From: Myxococcota bacterium
Lineage (GTDB): Bacteria > Myxococcota_A > UBA796 > CAJQPC01
Length of the DNA stretch: 64,000 nucleotides
Assembly (NCBI GenBank): GCA_023150775.1
Contig: JAKLKE010000004.1
Location: 1 to 64,000, forward strand
Direction: 5' to 3'
The notes under the pieces are model-generated. The model was not told the DNA's origin, did no database searches, and saw only the letters and a list, made by a program, of their open reading frames with translations. A program made the translations under genes and the position numbers. This document shows, piece after piece, positions 46,420 to 56,118 of this stretch (within the stretch, counting starts at the first letter, position 1; each line of letters begins with the position of its first letter).

Positions 46420-48534
46420 ATGAACTCGACCCGATCCATCCTCGCGATGTGCGCCGACCCCGAGCTGCGGGCGCTGCTTCGCCTCATCACCGAGCCCGGC
46501 GGCCACTGGATCCGCGAGGCGAACAGCCTAGAGGAGGCCCAAGGCCTCGTCGGGCGGCACCACTTCGACCTCGTGATCACCACCGAGCTGCTCACCGACG
46601 GCGGCGGCGTCGAGCTTGGCCGCTGGCTGCGCTCGTGGAACGCCCAGCTCCCGATCCTCTTCTTCGGCTCGATCTGGCGAGAGGCCCCCGAGAACACCGC
46701 CATCGAGGAGGAGCTGGCGCCCTGCGTCGTGCGGCCGCTGCCCGCCCCGGCGGGGGCCCTGCGCGAGAGCCTCGGCGACGCCTTACGCCGTGGGGGCGTC
46801 GCCCCGCGGAATCCTGGCGGTCTTGTGCTCAGCGCCTTGGCGTTGGAGTCGCTCATCGAGCACCGCCGCCCCGCGGCCAGCCAGCGCCTTGAGAAGCGGG
46901 TGCACGACCTCGCCGGGGTGCTCGCCCGAGGCCGAATGCAGGGCCTCGACCCGCAGGAGCTCTACCGCGTTCACCGCCTCTGCGCCGAGCTTCACGCCGC
47001 CGCCGGGCTCTACGGCCTGATGGAGATGGCCGTCGCTTTGGGCAAGCTGGAGCTGCTCTTTCAGCGGCTCACCTTGGGCGAGATCACCGACTTTCAGAGC
47101 TTCTGGGCCCAGCTCGACGAGGCCCTGGACCGGGCGAGGGGGCGTGGGCCCCGCGCGCTGGAGGCCGAGGCTGAGCCCGACCCCGCCGCCACGGCCCGGG
47201 TGCTGGTGCTCGGGGTGGACGATGACGACGTGCAGGCCTTGGCGAACGCCGCCAGCCGGGAGCTCGTCGAGATCTGGGCGGCGAAGGGCCTCGCCGACGG
47301 CCTGCCCCTGGCCAGAAAGCTCCAGCCTGACGTGCTCCTCGTCGATCTGGACCTCGGCGGCCCCGGCGGCGGGGTGCACCTCAGCCGCAAACTTCGGGGC
47401 ATCGACGGCGCCCCAGAGGCGAGCCTCGGCTTTCTGAGCCGCCGCCTGGGCGTGAAGCTCCAGGTCGCCGCGGCGAGGGCCGGCGGGGAGCTGTTCTTGC
47501 CCAACCCGCCGGAGCCCCGGGAGTTCCTCAACGCCGTGCGCCTGCTCCTCGCCGCGCGCCGCCAAGAGCCCCTGCGGGTGCTCGCCGTGCACAACGGCGG
47601 CACCGACCACCTCACCCCCCTTGAAGAGAGCGACGGCGTCGAGGTCACCCGCCTGGACGACCCCCTCCGCGCGCCGGAGCTCCTCGACCTCACCCGCTTC
47701 GACGTCGTGCTCGCCGACAGCCGCCTGCCCTCACTCAGCGGCCCCGACCTCGTGCGCCTCCTGCGCACCACGCCCCGCTGGCAAGACCTGCCCGTCGTGC
47801 TGCGGGTGGCGCGGGGAGACGCCCACCAGCGCGCCGAGGCCCTGCGCGCCGGGGCCGATGAGGTCTGCTTAGACGACGAGACCGACCCGCCGCTCTTAGA
47901 GCGAGTCCGCCTACGCGCCGAGCGCCACCGCCGCGCCCGCGAGCTGCACGACCGCGATCCCCTCACCGGCCTCTTGAGCCGTCAGGTGTTCACCGAGCAG
48001 CTCGCGGCGCGGCTCGGCGAGGCCCGGCGCAGCGGCCGCCCGGTCTCGGTGGTCCACCTGAGCCTCGACCTCTTCCGCGAGCTGAACGAGCTGCACGGCC
48101 TCACCGCCGGGGACAACGTGCTCATGGGCCTGGGCAAGCTGCTCACCACACGTTTTCGGGTGGAGGACCTGCGCGGGCGCTGGGGTGGGGCCGAGTTTAT
48201 GGTCGCGCTCTGCGGCGCGGGGCCCCAAGACGCGCTCATGGTCATCGGCGGCCTGCTCCACGACCTGCAAGAGACGGCCTTTGACGCCGGGGAGGGTGTG
48301 CGGGTGCGCGCCACATTCTCTGCGGGGGTCGCCTCCACCGTCGAGGCCGGAGACTCCGTCGAAGGCCTCATCCGCAGCGCGGCGGAGCAGCTTCGCCTCG
48401 CCCGGGCGACGGGGCCGGGCACCGTGCTCGGCGCCTCACGGGCCCACGCGGCGCTGGACACCCCTCAAGACCCGACGCCGCGCCCCTCGGAGCGGCGCCC
48501 TCCGCTGTTTTCCCCGCTCGGCGGGCGCGGCTGA
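46420..48534 (+). CDS. Multi-receiver GGDEF-domain protein with GGAEF motif (tandem paralog)
   Basis: PDVLLVDLDLGGPGGG; DPLTGLLSRQVFTEQLAARLG; RGRWGGAEFMVALCG. Confidence 0.8.
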   Translation: MNSTRSILAMCADPELRALLRLITEPGGHWIREANSLEEAQGLVGRHHFDLVITTELLTDGGGVELGRWLRSWNAQLPILFFGSIWREAPENTAIEEELAPCVVRPLPAPAGALRESLGDALRRGGVAPRNPGGLVLSALALESLIEHRRPAASQRLEKRVHDLAGVLARGRMQGLDPQELYRVHRLCAELHAAAGLYGLMEMAVALGKLELLFQRLTLGEITDFQSFWAQLDEALDRARGRGPRALEAEAEPDPAATARVLVLGVDDDDVQALANAASRELVEIWAAKGLADGLPLARKLQPDVLLVDLDLGGPGGGVHLSRKLRGIDGAPEASLGFLSRRLGVKLQVAAARAGGELFLPNPPEPREFLNAVRLLLAARRQEPLRVLAVHNGGTDHLTPLEESDGVEVTRLDDPLRAPELLDLTRFDVVLADSRLPSLSGPDLVRLLRTTPRWQDLPVVLRVARGDAHQRAEALRAGADEVCLDDETDPPLLERVRLRAERHRRARELHDRDPLTGLLSRQVFTEQLAARLGEARRSGRPVSVVHLSLDLFRELNELHGLTAGDNVLMGLGKLLTTRFRVEDLRGRWGGAEFMVALCGAGPQDALMVIGGLLHDLQETAFDAGEGVRVRATFSAGVASTVEAGDSVEGLIRSAAEQLRLARATGPGTVLGASRAHAALDTPQDPTPRPSERRPPLFSPLGGRG

Positions 48535-48562
48535 GCGGCGGCGCCCGTCGAGGCGCCTTCGT

Positions 48563-49096
48563 TCACTCCCCCGCGGCGGCCGCGGCGGCGGCGGCCAAGC
48601 GCGCCTCCTCTTCTTCTTCTTCGGGGTCGCGCTGCCGGTGGCGCCAGCGGGCGTTCTTGTTGGAGCAGTTGCGGGAGCAGTACTTGGAGTTGGGCCGGGC
48701 GGGTTTGCCGCAGTCTTTCCAGGCGCAGAGCTGCACGCCGTTCGCGTCGAGGATGATGGGCTCGTCGTCGAGGTCCAACTTCGAGGCGCGGGAGGCGCTC
48801 GGCGCCTCACCGGACGGCACGTCGAGCTCGCTGGAGTCGTCGTCCCGGGCGCGCAGGGGGCGCGTCGGCTTGGGCTTCTTGACCTTCACGGGCTTGGGGG
48901 CCAGCTTGGGCGCGACCGGCGCGATGGCCGCGATGGGGTCGACGACGTCAGGCGCCGGGCGGTCCTTCTCCGGCGGACGCACGGACTTGCAGCCGTGGTA
49001 CCAGCAGGCTTGGGTGCCCGCCGGGTAACGCACGCAGGGCAGATGGTTGAGGCACACCCAGAGGTTGTGGTTGCGCCAGACGCTGTTGGACCTCAT
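48563..49096 (-). CDS. Hypothetical protein with two Cys clusters (putative zinc-binding)
   Basis: CLNHLPCVRYPAGTQACWYHGC and CAWKDCGKPARPNSKYCSRNCSNKNARWRHRQR; Lys/Pro linker. Confidence 0.55.
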   Translation of the reverse strand: MRSNSVWRNHNLWVCLNHLPCVRYPAGTQACWYHGCKSVRPPEKDRPAPDVVDPIAAIAPVAPKLAPKPVKVKKPKPTRPLRARDDDSSELDVPSGEAPSASRASKLDLDDEPIILDANGVQLCAWKDCGKPARPNSKYCSRNCSNKNARWRHRQRDPEEEEEEARLAAAAAAAAGE

Positions 49097-49246
49097 CGCT
49101 TCTCTCCATGAACCCACACCGTAGCCACCGCTGTGGGCAAGTCCAATTCCAGGCCAGGGGAACGGGCGAGCCGCACGCTTAACCCAGGATGTCGGGGCGC
49201 GCAGCGTGTTTCGTGAGGCCAGTGTCAGACCCCCATCAGACCTCTC

Positions 49247-49636
49247 TCAGCGGGCCTCGGGAACACACACCGCCGTGGTGGCGACGAGGGTACAGACGAG
49301 CTGCTCCCCTCCGCGCACCGGGCTGAACTGCGCGGGCACCCCACCCTTGAAGTAGAGGGTGCAGTCCTCGACGGGGGCGCCGTTGAGCTCGGCGCGGCCC
49401 TCGACGATGGCGGCGCGGTCGCGGTACCCCGCCTGGGGGCAGACCAGCTCGATGTTGTGGTTGTGCCCGGCGTCACCCTCCAGCCGCACCCGGAGCATCC
49501 CCTGAGGCACCCCCTCGGGCACCCGGGAGGTGTCGGGGATCGGCGCTGGCGCCGCGACGGGCGCGGGCGGCGGCGGCGGCGGCGGGGCGGGCGCCCGGCT
49601 GGCGCAGGCCAGGAGCGACACAAGGAGAAAAACCAT
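49247..49636 (-). CDS. Small Pro/Ala-rich lipoprotein
   Basis: MVFLLVSLLACASRAPAPPPPPPPAPVAAPAP; 3-prime portion of the 653-aa track ORF, the rest being antisense to the kinase. Confidence 0.6.
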   Translation of the reverse strand: MVFLLVSLLACASRAPAPPPPPPPAPVAAPAPIPDTSRVPEGVPQGMLRVRLEGDAGHNHNIELVCPQAGYRDRAAIVEGRAELNGAPVEDCTLYFKGGVPAQFSPVRGGEQLVCTLVATTAVCVPEAR

Positions 49637-49705
49637 ACGACATGCCTCCTTTAGAGGCGCTACTCTACCCCACAACACCCCATCGCCGCCCAAAGTCGCG
49701 GAGCA

Positions 49706-51196
49706 GTGAACGCCATGGCCCAGCCGGGCGAACGTATCGGCCAGTACGAGCTGCTGGAGTCTATCGGCGCCGGCGGCAGCGCGAGCGTCTGGCGCGCTCG
49801 ACACACCCTCTTGGGCAGCGAGCACGCCGTGAAGCTGCTCCAGGCGCCGAGCGCTGAGGTCGCCAGCCGCCTGCTTCGAGAGGGCCGGGTGCAGGCGCGC
49901 CTGCGCCACCCGAACATCGTGCCTGTCACCGACCTCGTGCAGTCCGAGGAGCGTGTGGCCTTGGTGATGGAGTACATCGCCGGGGGCACCCTCCTGGAGC
50001 GGCTGCAGCGCCACGGGGCCATGGCCCCTGAAGAGGCGCTGCGTGTCTTCGCCGGGATGCTCGCCGGGCTCAAGGTCGCCCACCAGGCCGGGGTGCTCCA
50101 CCGCGACCTCAAGCCCGCGAACGTGCTCATGGACGACGGCCGCCCCCGCATCGCCGACTTCGGCCTCGCCCGGGTCACCGAGGCCACCCTCGACCCCAAG
50201 CTCACCCGCGAAGGTTTCGCCATGGGCACCCCGGGGTACATGGCCCCGGAGCAGTGGGCCGACCCCACCCACATCGACGAGCGCGCCGACCTCTTCGCCA
50301 TGGGCGTGATGCTCTACGAGCTGCTCGCCTGCCGCTCGCCGTTCACCGGGCAGAGCGCGGCGGAGGTGCTCCAGAACACCGTCGTCGGCCGCTACGAAGA
50401 CCTGCGTGTCCTCAACCCCAGCCTGGATCTGCGGCTCGTGCAGGCCGTAGACGCCTGCCTGCGCCCCCACCGCGAGGAGCGTGTGGCGAGCGCGACGGCC
50501 TTGGAGCAGCTCCTCGGCCTCGCCGAGTCCGGCCCGCCGGTGACCCCGCCCGCCCTGTCCAATCCCCCCTCGCCGCGCCCCGGACCCGTCGCGGCGCCGA
50601 TCGCGGCGCCTTCGCCGACCCTCGCGCCGCTGCACGATGACCACAGCCCCCGCGCGGCGGAGACGATGGGCTTCGCCGAGCTGCAGCGCGACCCCGACGA
50701 TCCGCCCGAGCCCCCGGAGCGCCCTCAGGAGGAGGAGGAGGAGGCGCCGAGCCGAAGCGGGGCCTGGGGCATCGTGGCCATGGTCTCGATCGGTGTGCTG
50801 GGCCTCGCGCTCTTGGGCCTCGCGCGCCTGCAGGAGCCCGAGGCGCCCGAGGAGCCGCTCATTGAGGCGCCCGCCCCGGTTGTCCAGGCCCCCGCCGAGG
50901 CCGCCCCCGCCGAGCCCCCGCCCGCCGCGCCCACCAGGGAGAGCGCCCCCTGCTCCCCCGAGGCGGAGACGCTCGGCTTCTGGTACGCCAGCCGCAGCGT
51001 CGGCGGCAAGACCGGCGAGGTCGTCACCCTGCCCGCCGACGTGCGGGTGCGTAAGCTCTGGCCCAAGACCCCCGACGTGCCCACCGAGGTGGTCTGCACC
51101 TTGCCCGCCGGGGCCACGGTGCGCCTGCAGGCCCCCGTCGAGGACGTGCGCGGCAGCCGCTGGATCCCGCTCAGCGGCGCCGACCTGCGGCCCTGA
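49706..51196 (+). CDS. Hanks-type Ser/Thr protein kinase with TM and extracytoplasmic domain
   Basis: IGQYELLESIGAGGSASVWRARH, HRDLKPANVLMDDGRPRIADFGLAR, GTPGYMAPEQW; TM WGIVAMVSIGVLGLALLGLA. Confidence 0.95.
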   Translation: MNAMAQPGERIGQYELLESIGAGGSASVWRARHTLLGSEHAVKLLQAPSAEVASRLLREGRVQARLRHPNIVPVTDLVQSEERVALVMEYIAGGTLLERLQRHGAMAPEEALRVFAGMLAGLKVAHQAGVLHRDLKPANVLMDDGRPRIADFGLARVTEATLDPKLTREGFAMGTPGYMAPEQWADPTHIDERADLFAMGVMLYELLACRSPFTGQSAAEVLQNTVVGRYEDLRVLNPSLDLRLVQAVDACLRPHREERVASATALEQLLGLAESGPPVTPPALSNPPSPRPGPVAAPIAAPSPTLAPLHDDHSPRAAETMGFAELQRDPDDPPEPPERPQEEEEEAPSRSGAWGIVAMVSIGVLGLALLGLARLQEPEAPEEPLIEAPAPVVQAPAEAAPAEPPPAAPTRESAPCSPEAETLGFWYASRSVGGKTGEVVTLPADVRVRKLWPKTPDVPTEVVCTLPAGATVRLQAPVEDVRGSRWIPLSGADLRP

Positions 51197-51249
51197 GCGC
51201 CCCCACACGCTGAGCCAACACGTCGCTGAGCCAACACCCCAGAGACAAG

Positions 51250-51277
51250 AACCCCCCGGCCGTCACCGACCGAGGGG
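51250..51277 (-). terminator. Putative terminator downstream of the OmpA-like gene
   Basis: Imperfect CCCCTCGG...CCGGGGGG hairpin followed by TTCTTGT on the minus strand. Confidence 0.4.
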
Positions 51278-51295
51278 CTCACGTTCACCAGCGAC

Positions 51296-53074
51296 TTAGG
51301 GGGTCGCGGGCTTCTCTTGGATCACGGTGTCGCTGCCGGGCTTGCGCTCCTTGATGACGAACTCGACGCGGCGGTTCTTGGCCTTGTTCGCGTCGCTGTT
51401 GTTCTCCACCACGGGCTTCTCTTCGCCGTAGCCGACGCCCTTCAGCGTGCCGACCTTGACGCCACCGATGGTCTCCAGGTGCTTCACGACGGACTCGGCG
51501 CGGGCCTGGGAGAGCTTGATGTTGGCGGCGTTGGAGCCGTCGGAGTCGGTGTGGCCACCGACCTCGATCAGGGTGAGGTCAGGGTTCTCGTTGATGACCT
51601 TCGCGATGTCGGCCAAGAGCGGGTACGAGACCTTCTTGATCGTGGCCTTGTTGTAGTCGAAGTAGATGACGTCGAGGATCTCGATCTTCTCCTTCGTCAC
51701 GATGACGCGAGACGGGCAGCCGTCGGAGCGGCTGGCCTCGGCGCGCACGTCGATGGCCTGATCCGGGCACTTGTCGCGCTTGTCGGGCACGCGGTCGTTG
51801 TCGCGGTCGGGGCAACCGTTGGTCTCCTTGGGACCGGCCTCATCGGGGCACTCGTCGTCTTGGTTGGCGAGGCCGTCGGAGTCGTTGTCCGGGCAGCCTT
51901 GGGTCTCCTTGGGACCGGGCTTGAGCGGGCAGCGGTCGTCGGCGTCGAGGAGGCCGTCACCGTCGTTGTCGGGGTCGGGGCAGCCGTTGTCGTCCTCGAA
52001 GTTGTCTTTGTCTTCGGGGTCCATCGGGCAAGAGTCGGCGGTGTCAACGATGCCGTCGTTGTCGTTGTCGAGCTCGGGGCAGCCGTCGGCGTCCTCGAAG
52101 TTGTCCTTGTCCTCGGCCTCCATCGGGCAGGCGTCGATGTCGTCGGTCAGGCCGTCGAGGTCGGAGTCGGGCGGGCCGCCGGGCTGGCGGTAGTTGACGC
52201 CGAGCACGAGGCGGAAGTCGGGAGCGCCGACGCCGGCGATGATGCCGGTGCCCAGGCCGAGGGTGGCGAGGATGCCCTCGTCACCGCCGTAGGTGCCGTA
52301 GACGTGGGCCTCCATGGGGTTCGCGTTCCAGGGGCCGAGGCCACCGGCGGCGTCGATGACCGAGGTGAGCTCCGCGCCGACGCGGATGTCTTCGGCGACG
52401 GTGTAGTTGGCGCCAGCGCCCCAGAAGAGGTTCGTGCCGACGTCGAGCTCCTCGATGGTGGCCTCGGTGCTCTCGACGTTGATCGTCTGGGCGCCGGAGA
52501 ACTCCATGCCGAGGTTCGCGCGCCAGCCCAGGTCACCCGTCTCACCGCCGACGGTGCCGAGCAAGCCCGCGCCGAAGCCGTTGGAGAGGTAGGAGTCCTT
52601 CGCGGCCTGGCCCGTGGGGATGTTGAAGTAGGGCTTCACGGCGACGCCGACACCCTCTTCTTCGTAGGTGAGGAGCGGGACGAGAGCGCCGAGGCGAAGG
52701 TCGCCCAGGCGCGCGCCGCCGACGCCGTCTTGGGGGCTGCCGACGACGTAGAAGGGGATCTCCACGTCAGCGCGGAACCAGTTGTTCAGGTTGTAGCCGC
52801 CATGCAGGCGGGTGCCGAACTGGTGCTGCACGACGGTGGTGTCGGACTCCGCGCCCTCGTAGCGGATGACGAGGGGGTCATTCGCGTAGGAGAGCCCGAG
52901 ACCGGCGTAGTACGAGCCAGCGTCATCGAGCTTGGGGTGCGCGAGCTGGAGCGTTCCTTTGCTGTCAAAGGTGTCGCCAGAGAAGTTGAAGGTGTCTGAG
53001 TCCTGGGCGAGCGCGACCGGGGACCAGACCGCAGCCCCGATCATTAGGGCGGCGAGTACGGCGTGGGATCTCAT
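51296..53074 (-). CDS. OmpA family outer membrane protein with thrombospondin type-3 repeats
   Basis: Signal peptide; DSDLDGLTDDIDACPMEAEDKDNFEDADGCPELDNDNDGI repeats; C-term IYFDYNKATIKKVSYPLLADIAKVI...GHTDSDGSNAANIKLSQARAESVVKHLE. Confidence 0.95.
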   Translation of the reverse strand: MRSHAVLAALMIGAAVWSPVALAQDSDTFNFSGDTFDSKGTLQLAHPKLDDAGSYYAGLGLSYANDPLVIRYEGAESDTTVVQHQFGTRLHGGYNLNNWFRADVEIPFYVVGSPQDGVGGARLGDLRLGALVPLLTYEEEGVGVAVKPYFNIPTGQAAKDSYLSNGFGAGLLGTVGGETGDLGWRANLGMEFSGAQTINVESTEATIEELDVGTNLFWGAGANYTVAEDIRVGAELTSVIDAAGGLGPWNANPMEAHVYGTYGGDEGILATLGLGTGIIAGVGAPDFRLVLGVNYRQPGGPPDSDLDGLTDDIDACPMEAEDKDNFEDADGCPELDNDNDGIVDTADSCPMDPEDKDNFEDDNGCPDPDNDGDGLLDADDRCPLKPGPKETQGCPDNDSDGLANQDDECPDEAGPKETNGCPDRDNDRVPDKRDKCPDQAIDVRAEASRSDGCPSRVIVTKEKIEILDVIYFDYNKATIKKVSYPLLADIAKVINENPDLTLIEVGGHTDSDGSNAANIKLSQARAESVVKHLETIGGVKVGTLKGVGYGEEKPVVENNSDANKAKNRRVEFVIKERKPGSDTVIQEKPATP

Positions 53075-53276
53075 CAGGGTGCCTCCGTGAGCTTCTACAT
53101 CTTGGAGAGGGGGCGGCGCGAACAGGCTCGATCGCGGGTCGGGCGCAATCTTATGCCATGACGACGCCGTTGCAAATGACAAAATGCTTACCAGGACCGC
53201 CCAAGATTGCAGGAGCGCTCGGGTCGGGGCATAGAGCGGCGCACCAAGACCCAACAATCAATGATGGAGTGAGTGA

Positions 53277-54530
53277 ATGTCTCTCGTCCCTGTACACGGT
53301 GGCCTGTCTGATCTGATCAACCGCACGCTGCCCTGGAGCGCGCGTAAGTCCCTGATTGAGAAGAGCTCTTCTATCCCCAGCATCACGCTGAACGAGGGCG
53401 ATCTCGCCACCCTGCACCGCATCGCCGACGGCACGCTCTCCCCCTTGGAGGGTTTTATGGATGAGGCCGAGCACAACCTTGTGCTCGATCATCAACACGT
53501 CATTCGGGGCGGCGCACCTTACGCTTGGACGATCCCCCTCTCTTTGCCGGTGACCGATGAGGAGCGCGCGGCGCTCTCCGTGGGCGGCGAGGCGATCCTT
53601 CGGGATCCCAGCGGCGCGATCGTCGGCGTGATCGAGATCGGCTCGATCTTTGGCTGGGACAAGGCACGTTTTGTCGAGAAGGTCTACCGCACCACCCGGA
53701 TGGACCACCCCGGCGCCGACATCGTCACCCGCGACGCCCGCACCACGCTCGTCGGCGGCAAGATCCAGGCCTTGCCCCCCGCCGTCAACTCGGCCTTCGG
53801 TGAGTCGGTCCTGCCCCCCCGGGTCACCCGGGCGATCATCGCCGCCCGCGGCTACGAGGCGGCCCTGGCCTTCCAGACCCGCAACCCCCTGCACCGCGCC
53901 CACGAGTACGCCTTGGTCTACGGGGCCGAGACCTTGACCCGCCAGGGCCTCTACACCGGCGTGTTCTTGAACCCCCTGGTCGGCCAGCTCAAGGGCGACG
54001 ACGTCGACGCCGCCACCCGGATGCGCACCTACCGCGCGCTCCAGGTGAGCCGCTCCTTGGGTGAAGGCGACAGCGACAAAGACCTCTGGGAGTCCAAGGG
54101 TTACGACCTCAACGACGTCTTCCACCTCGTCGGCCTCGACATGCGCATGTTCTACGGCGGCCCCGCCGAGGCCGTGATGCACACGATCTACCGCCAGAAC
54201 CACGGCTTCTCCCACATCGTCATCGGCCGCAAACACGCCGACGCGCCCTACCACGACAAGACGGCGATCTGGGGCGACTTCGACGCCCAAGAGATCTTCG
54301 GCAAGCTCCAAGGGGCCCTGTCCACCAAGCCGGTGAACGTCGGCTTCGCGGCCTACTACGAGTCCATCGGCCGGGTGGACCTCACCGAGAACCACCCCAA
54401 CGAGAAGCCCCTGAACATCGCCGGGACGAAGATCCGTGAGGCCCTGGTGGGCGGCGAGCGCCCCGACCCCCGCGTCATGCGCCCCAGCACCGCCGACATC
54501 TTGATCGACGCCTACCGCGCCCAGAGCTGA
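53277..54530 (+). CDS. sat: Sulfate adenylyltransferase (ATP sulfurylase)
   Basis: GTLSPLEGFMDEAEHNLVLD, FQTRNPLHRAHEYAL, NPLVGQLKGDDVDAATRMRTYRAL, IVIGRKHADAP. Confidence 0.95.
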   Translation: MSLVPVHGGLSDLINRTLPWSARKSLIEKSSSIPSITLNEGDLATLHRIADGTLSPLEGFMDEAEHNLVLDHQHVIRGGAPYAWTIPLSLPVTDEERAALSVGGEAILRDPSGAIVGVIEIGSIFGWDKARFVEKVYRTTRMDHPGADIVTRDARTTLVGGKIQALPPAVNSAFGESVLPPRVTRAIIAARGYEAALAFQTRNPLHRAHEYALVYGAETLTRQGLYTGVFLNPLVGQLKGDDVDAATRMRTYRALQVSRSLGEGDSDKDLWESKGYDLNDVFHLVGLDMRMFYGGPAEAVMHTIYRQNHGFSHIVIGRKHADAPYHDKTAIWGDFDAQEIFGKLQGALSTKPVNVGFAAYYESIGRVDLTENHPNEKPLNIAGTKIREALVGGERPDPRVMRPSTADILIDAYRAQS

Positions 54531-54564
54531 GTCGAGCGGGCGTGGGGTGCGGACGATCCGGACC

Positions 54565-55755
54565 TCACGCCCCGCGCGGGCCGAAGCGGGCCCAGCCCTT
54601 GGGCCCCAAGGCCAGCTCCGACTCCGTGAGCAAGGCGGCCTCTAACCCCCGGCGCACGGCCTCCGCGTCGAGGCCGACGCCGATGACGACGAGCTCTTGG
54701 CGACGATCGCCCTGGGGCTCCACCCACACCGCCTCGGCCCGGGCGCGCACGGCCTCGTCGTCAGGCCAGCCCTCACGGGGGATCAAGGCGAGCCAGCGCC
54801 CCTGATCCTCAAAGGAGTACGACTTCACGGCGAGGGACCACATCAGGCGCTGCTCGGCGCGGTGCGCCATCCAGACCGTGCCTTTGGAGCGTAAGACGCG
54901 GCCGCCCGAGGCGGCGAAGACCTGGATGAAGCGCCCAAGATGGAAGGGGCGCCGGGCGGTGAAGCTCACCGAAGAGATGCCATAGGCCTCGCTCTCGGGC
55001 AGGTGCGTCGCCCGAAGCTCGGCCTGCCACGCCGCGGTCTCGGAGGCGACGAGGGGGTTGAACCGGCCGGTGTGCAGCACCTCCGCCAAGGGCACCTCGC
55101 CGCGCACGGCGGAGATCACCCGGGCTTCGGGGTTGAGCTGGCGCATGAGCGAGCGCAGCACGCCGAGCTGCTCCGGGGGCACGGCGTCGGCCTTGTTGAG
55201 CACGATCACGTCGGCGAGCTCAATCTGAGCGGCGAGCAGCTCGGCGATGGAGCGCGCGTCCTCGGGCCCGGCCTGCATCCCTCGGGCGCTGAGCTTGTCG
55301 GCGCGGCCATACTCCTCAGCGAAGCTGGAGGCGTCTACGACGGTGACCAGGGTGTCGAGGCGCGCGTGATCCCAGAGCGCCTGGCCGTCTTGGGCGCGGA
55401 AGGTGAAGGTCTGGGCCACGGGCATCGGCTCGGAGATGCCCGTGGACTCGATGAGCAGGGCGTCGAAGCGGCCCTCAGCGGCGAGGCGCTTCACCTCTTG
55501 CAGCAGGTCGTCGCGCAGGGTGCAGCAGATGCAGCCGTTCTGCATCTCGATGAGGCGCTCTTCAGTGCGGGAGAGCGCGGCGCCGCCCTCGGCGACGACG
55601 GCGGCGTCGACGTTGATCTCGCTCATGTCGTTGACGATCACCGCGACCCGCAGGCCCTCACGGTTCCGCAGCACATGGTTGAGCAGGGTCGTCTTGCCCG
55701 CGCCCAAGAAGCCTGAGAGGACGGTGACCGGGAGCGGACCTGGGTTCGGCGTCAT
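54565..55755 (-). CDS. CobW/COG0523 (G3E family) GTPase, putative metallochaperone
   Basis: VTVLSGFLGAGKTTLLNHVL, IEMQNGCICCTLRDDLL, IESTGISEP, VLNKAD. Confidence 0.93.
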   Translation of the reverse strand: MTPNPGPLPVTVLSGFLGAGKTTLLNHVLRNREGLRVAVIVNDMSEINVDAAVVAEGGAALSRTEERLIEMQNGCICCTLRDDLLQEVKRLAAEGRFDALLIESTGISEPMPVAQTFTFRAQDGQALWDHARLDTLVTVVDASSFAEEYGRADKLSARGMQAGPEDARSIAELLAAQIELADVIVLNKADAVPPEQLGVLRSLMRQLNPEARVISAVRGEVPLAEVLHTGRFNPLVASETAAWQAELRATHLPESEAYGISSVSFTARRPFHLGRFIQVFAASGGRVLRSKGTVWMAHRAEQRLMWSLAVKSYSFEDQGRWLALIPREGWPDDEAVRARAEAVWVEPQGDRRQELVVIGVGLDAEAVRRGLEAALLTESELALGPKGWARFGPRGA

Positions 55756-55772
55756 GTGGGCGAGGCTCCATA

Positions 55773-55790
55773 TGTAATCAAGTTGCATTA
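55773..55790. promoter_or_regulatory. Putative Zur/Fur-like box upstream of the COG0523 gene
   Basis: TGTAATCAAGTTGCATTA, imperfect palindrome in the divergent intergenic region. Confidence 0.35.
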
Positions 55791-55827
55791 ACACTCTTGA
55801 TGCGATCTTCAAGGAGCCGCTGAGCGC

Positions 55828-55856
55828 TTGACAGACGGGATCCACTTGTTGATAAT
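55828..55856 (+). promoter_or_regulatory. Consensus-like sigma70 promoter
   Basis: TTGACA-17 nt-GATAAT. Confidence 0.7.
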
Positions 55857-55874
55857 GACTTTCACTTTCATCAA
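55850..55874. promoter_or_regulatory. Fur/Zur-like operator overlapping the -10
   Basis: TGATAATGACTTTCACTTTCATCAA, imperfect palindrome. Confidence 0.4.
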
Positions 55875-55890
55875 GCCCACGGAGGCCCTC

Positions 55891-56115
55891 GTGCGTGTCC
55901 CGTCCCATGAGCACTGCCACCCCATCCCCCTCGCACACGGCCCCGTCGGCCAGGTCGAGGCCTGCACCTGCGGCGCCGTGCGCCTGAGCGTCGGCCCCCT
56001 CACCCTGCGCTTTGAGGCGGCGTCGTTCTTGGCTCTGGTCGATCTTCTGGAGCAGGCCCGGGAGCGCCTGCTCTGCGGCGGCGCGCGGCCGCTGAACCCG
56101 GGCCAGGCGGCCTGA
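55891..56115 (+). CDS. Small His/Cys-containing protein divergent from the COG0523 GTPase
   Basis: GTG start after GGAGG; MRVPSHEHCHPIPLAHGPVGQVEACTCGAVRLSVGPLTLRFEAASFLALVDLLEQARERLLCGG. Confidence 0.6.
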   Translation: MRVPSHEHCHPIPLAHGPVGQVEACTCGAVRLSVGPLTLRFEAASFLALVDLLEQARERLLCGGARPLNPGQAA

Positions 56116-56118
56116 GCC

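Noticed and set aside
49247-51208. Full 653-aa minus-strand ORF
   Set aside because: Upper part is antisense to a clear Ser/Thr kinase; only the last ~129 aa form a plausible lipoprotein.
51317-52999. 560-aa plus-strand Val/Gly/Asp-rich ORF opposite the OmpA gene
   Set aside because: Antisense shadow of TSP3 repeats and beta-barrel coding sequence.
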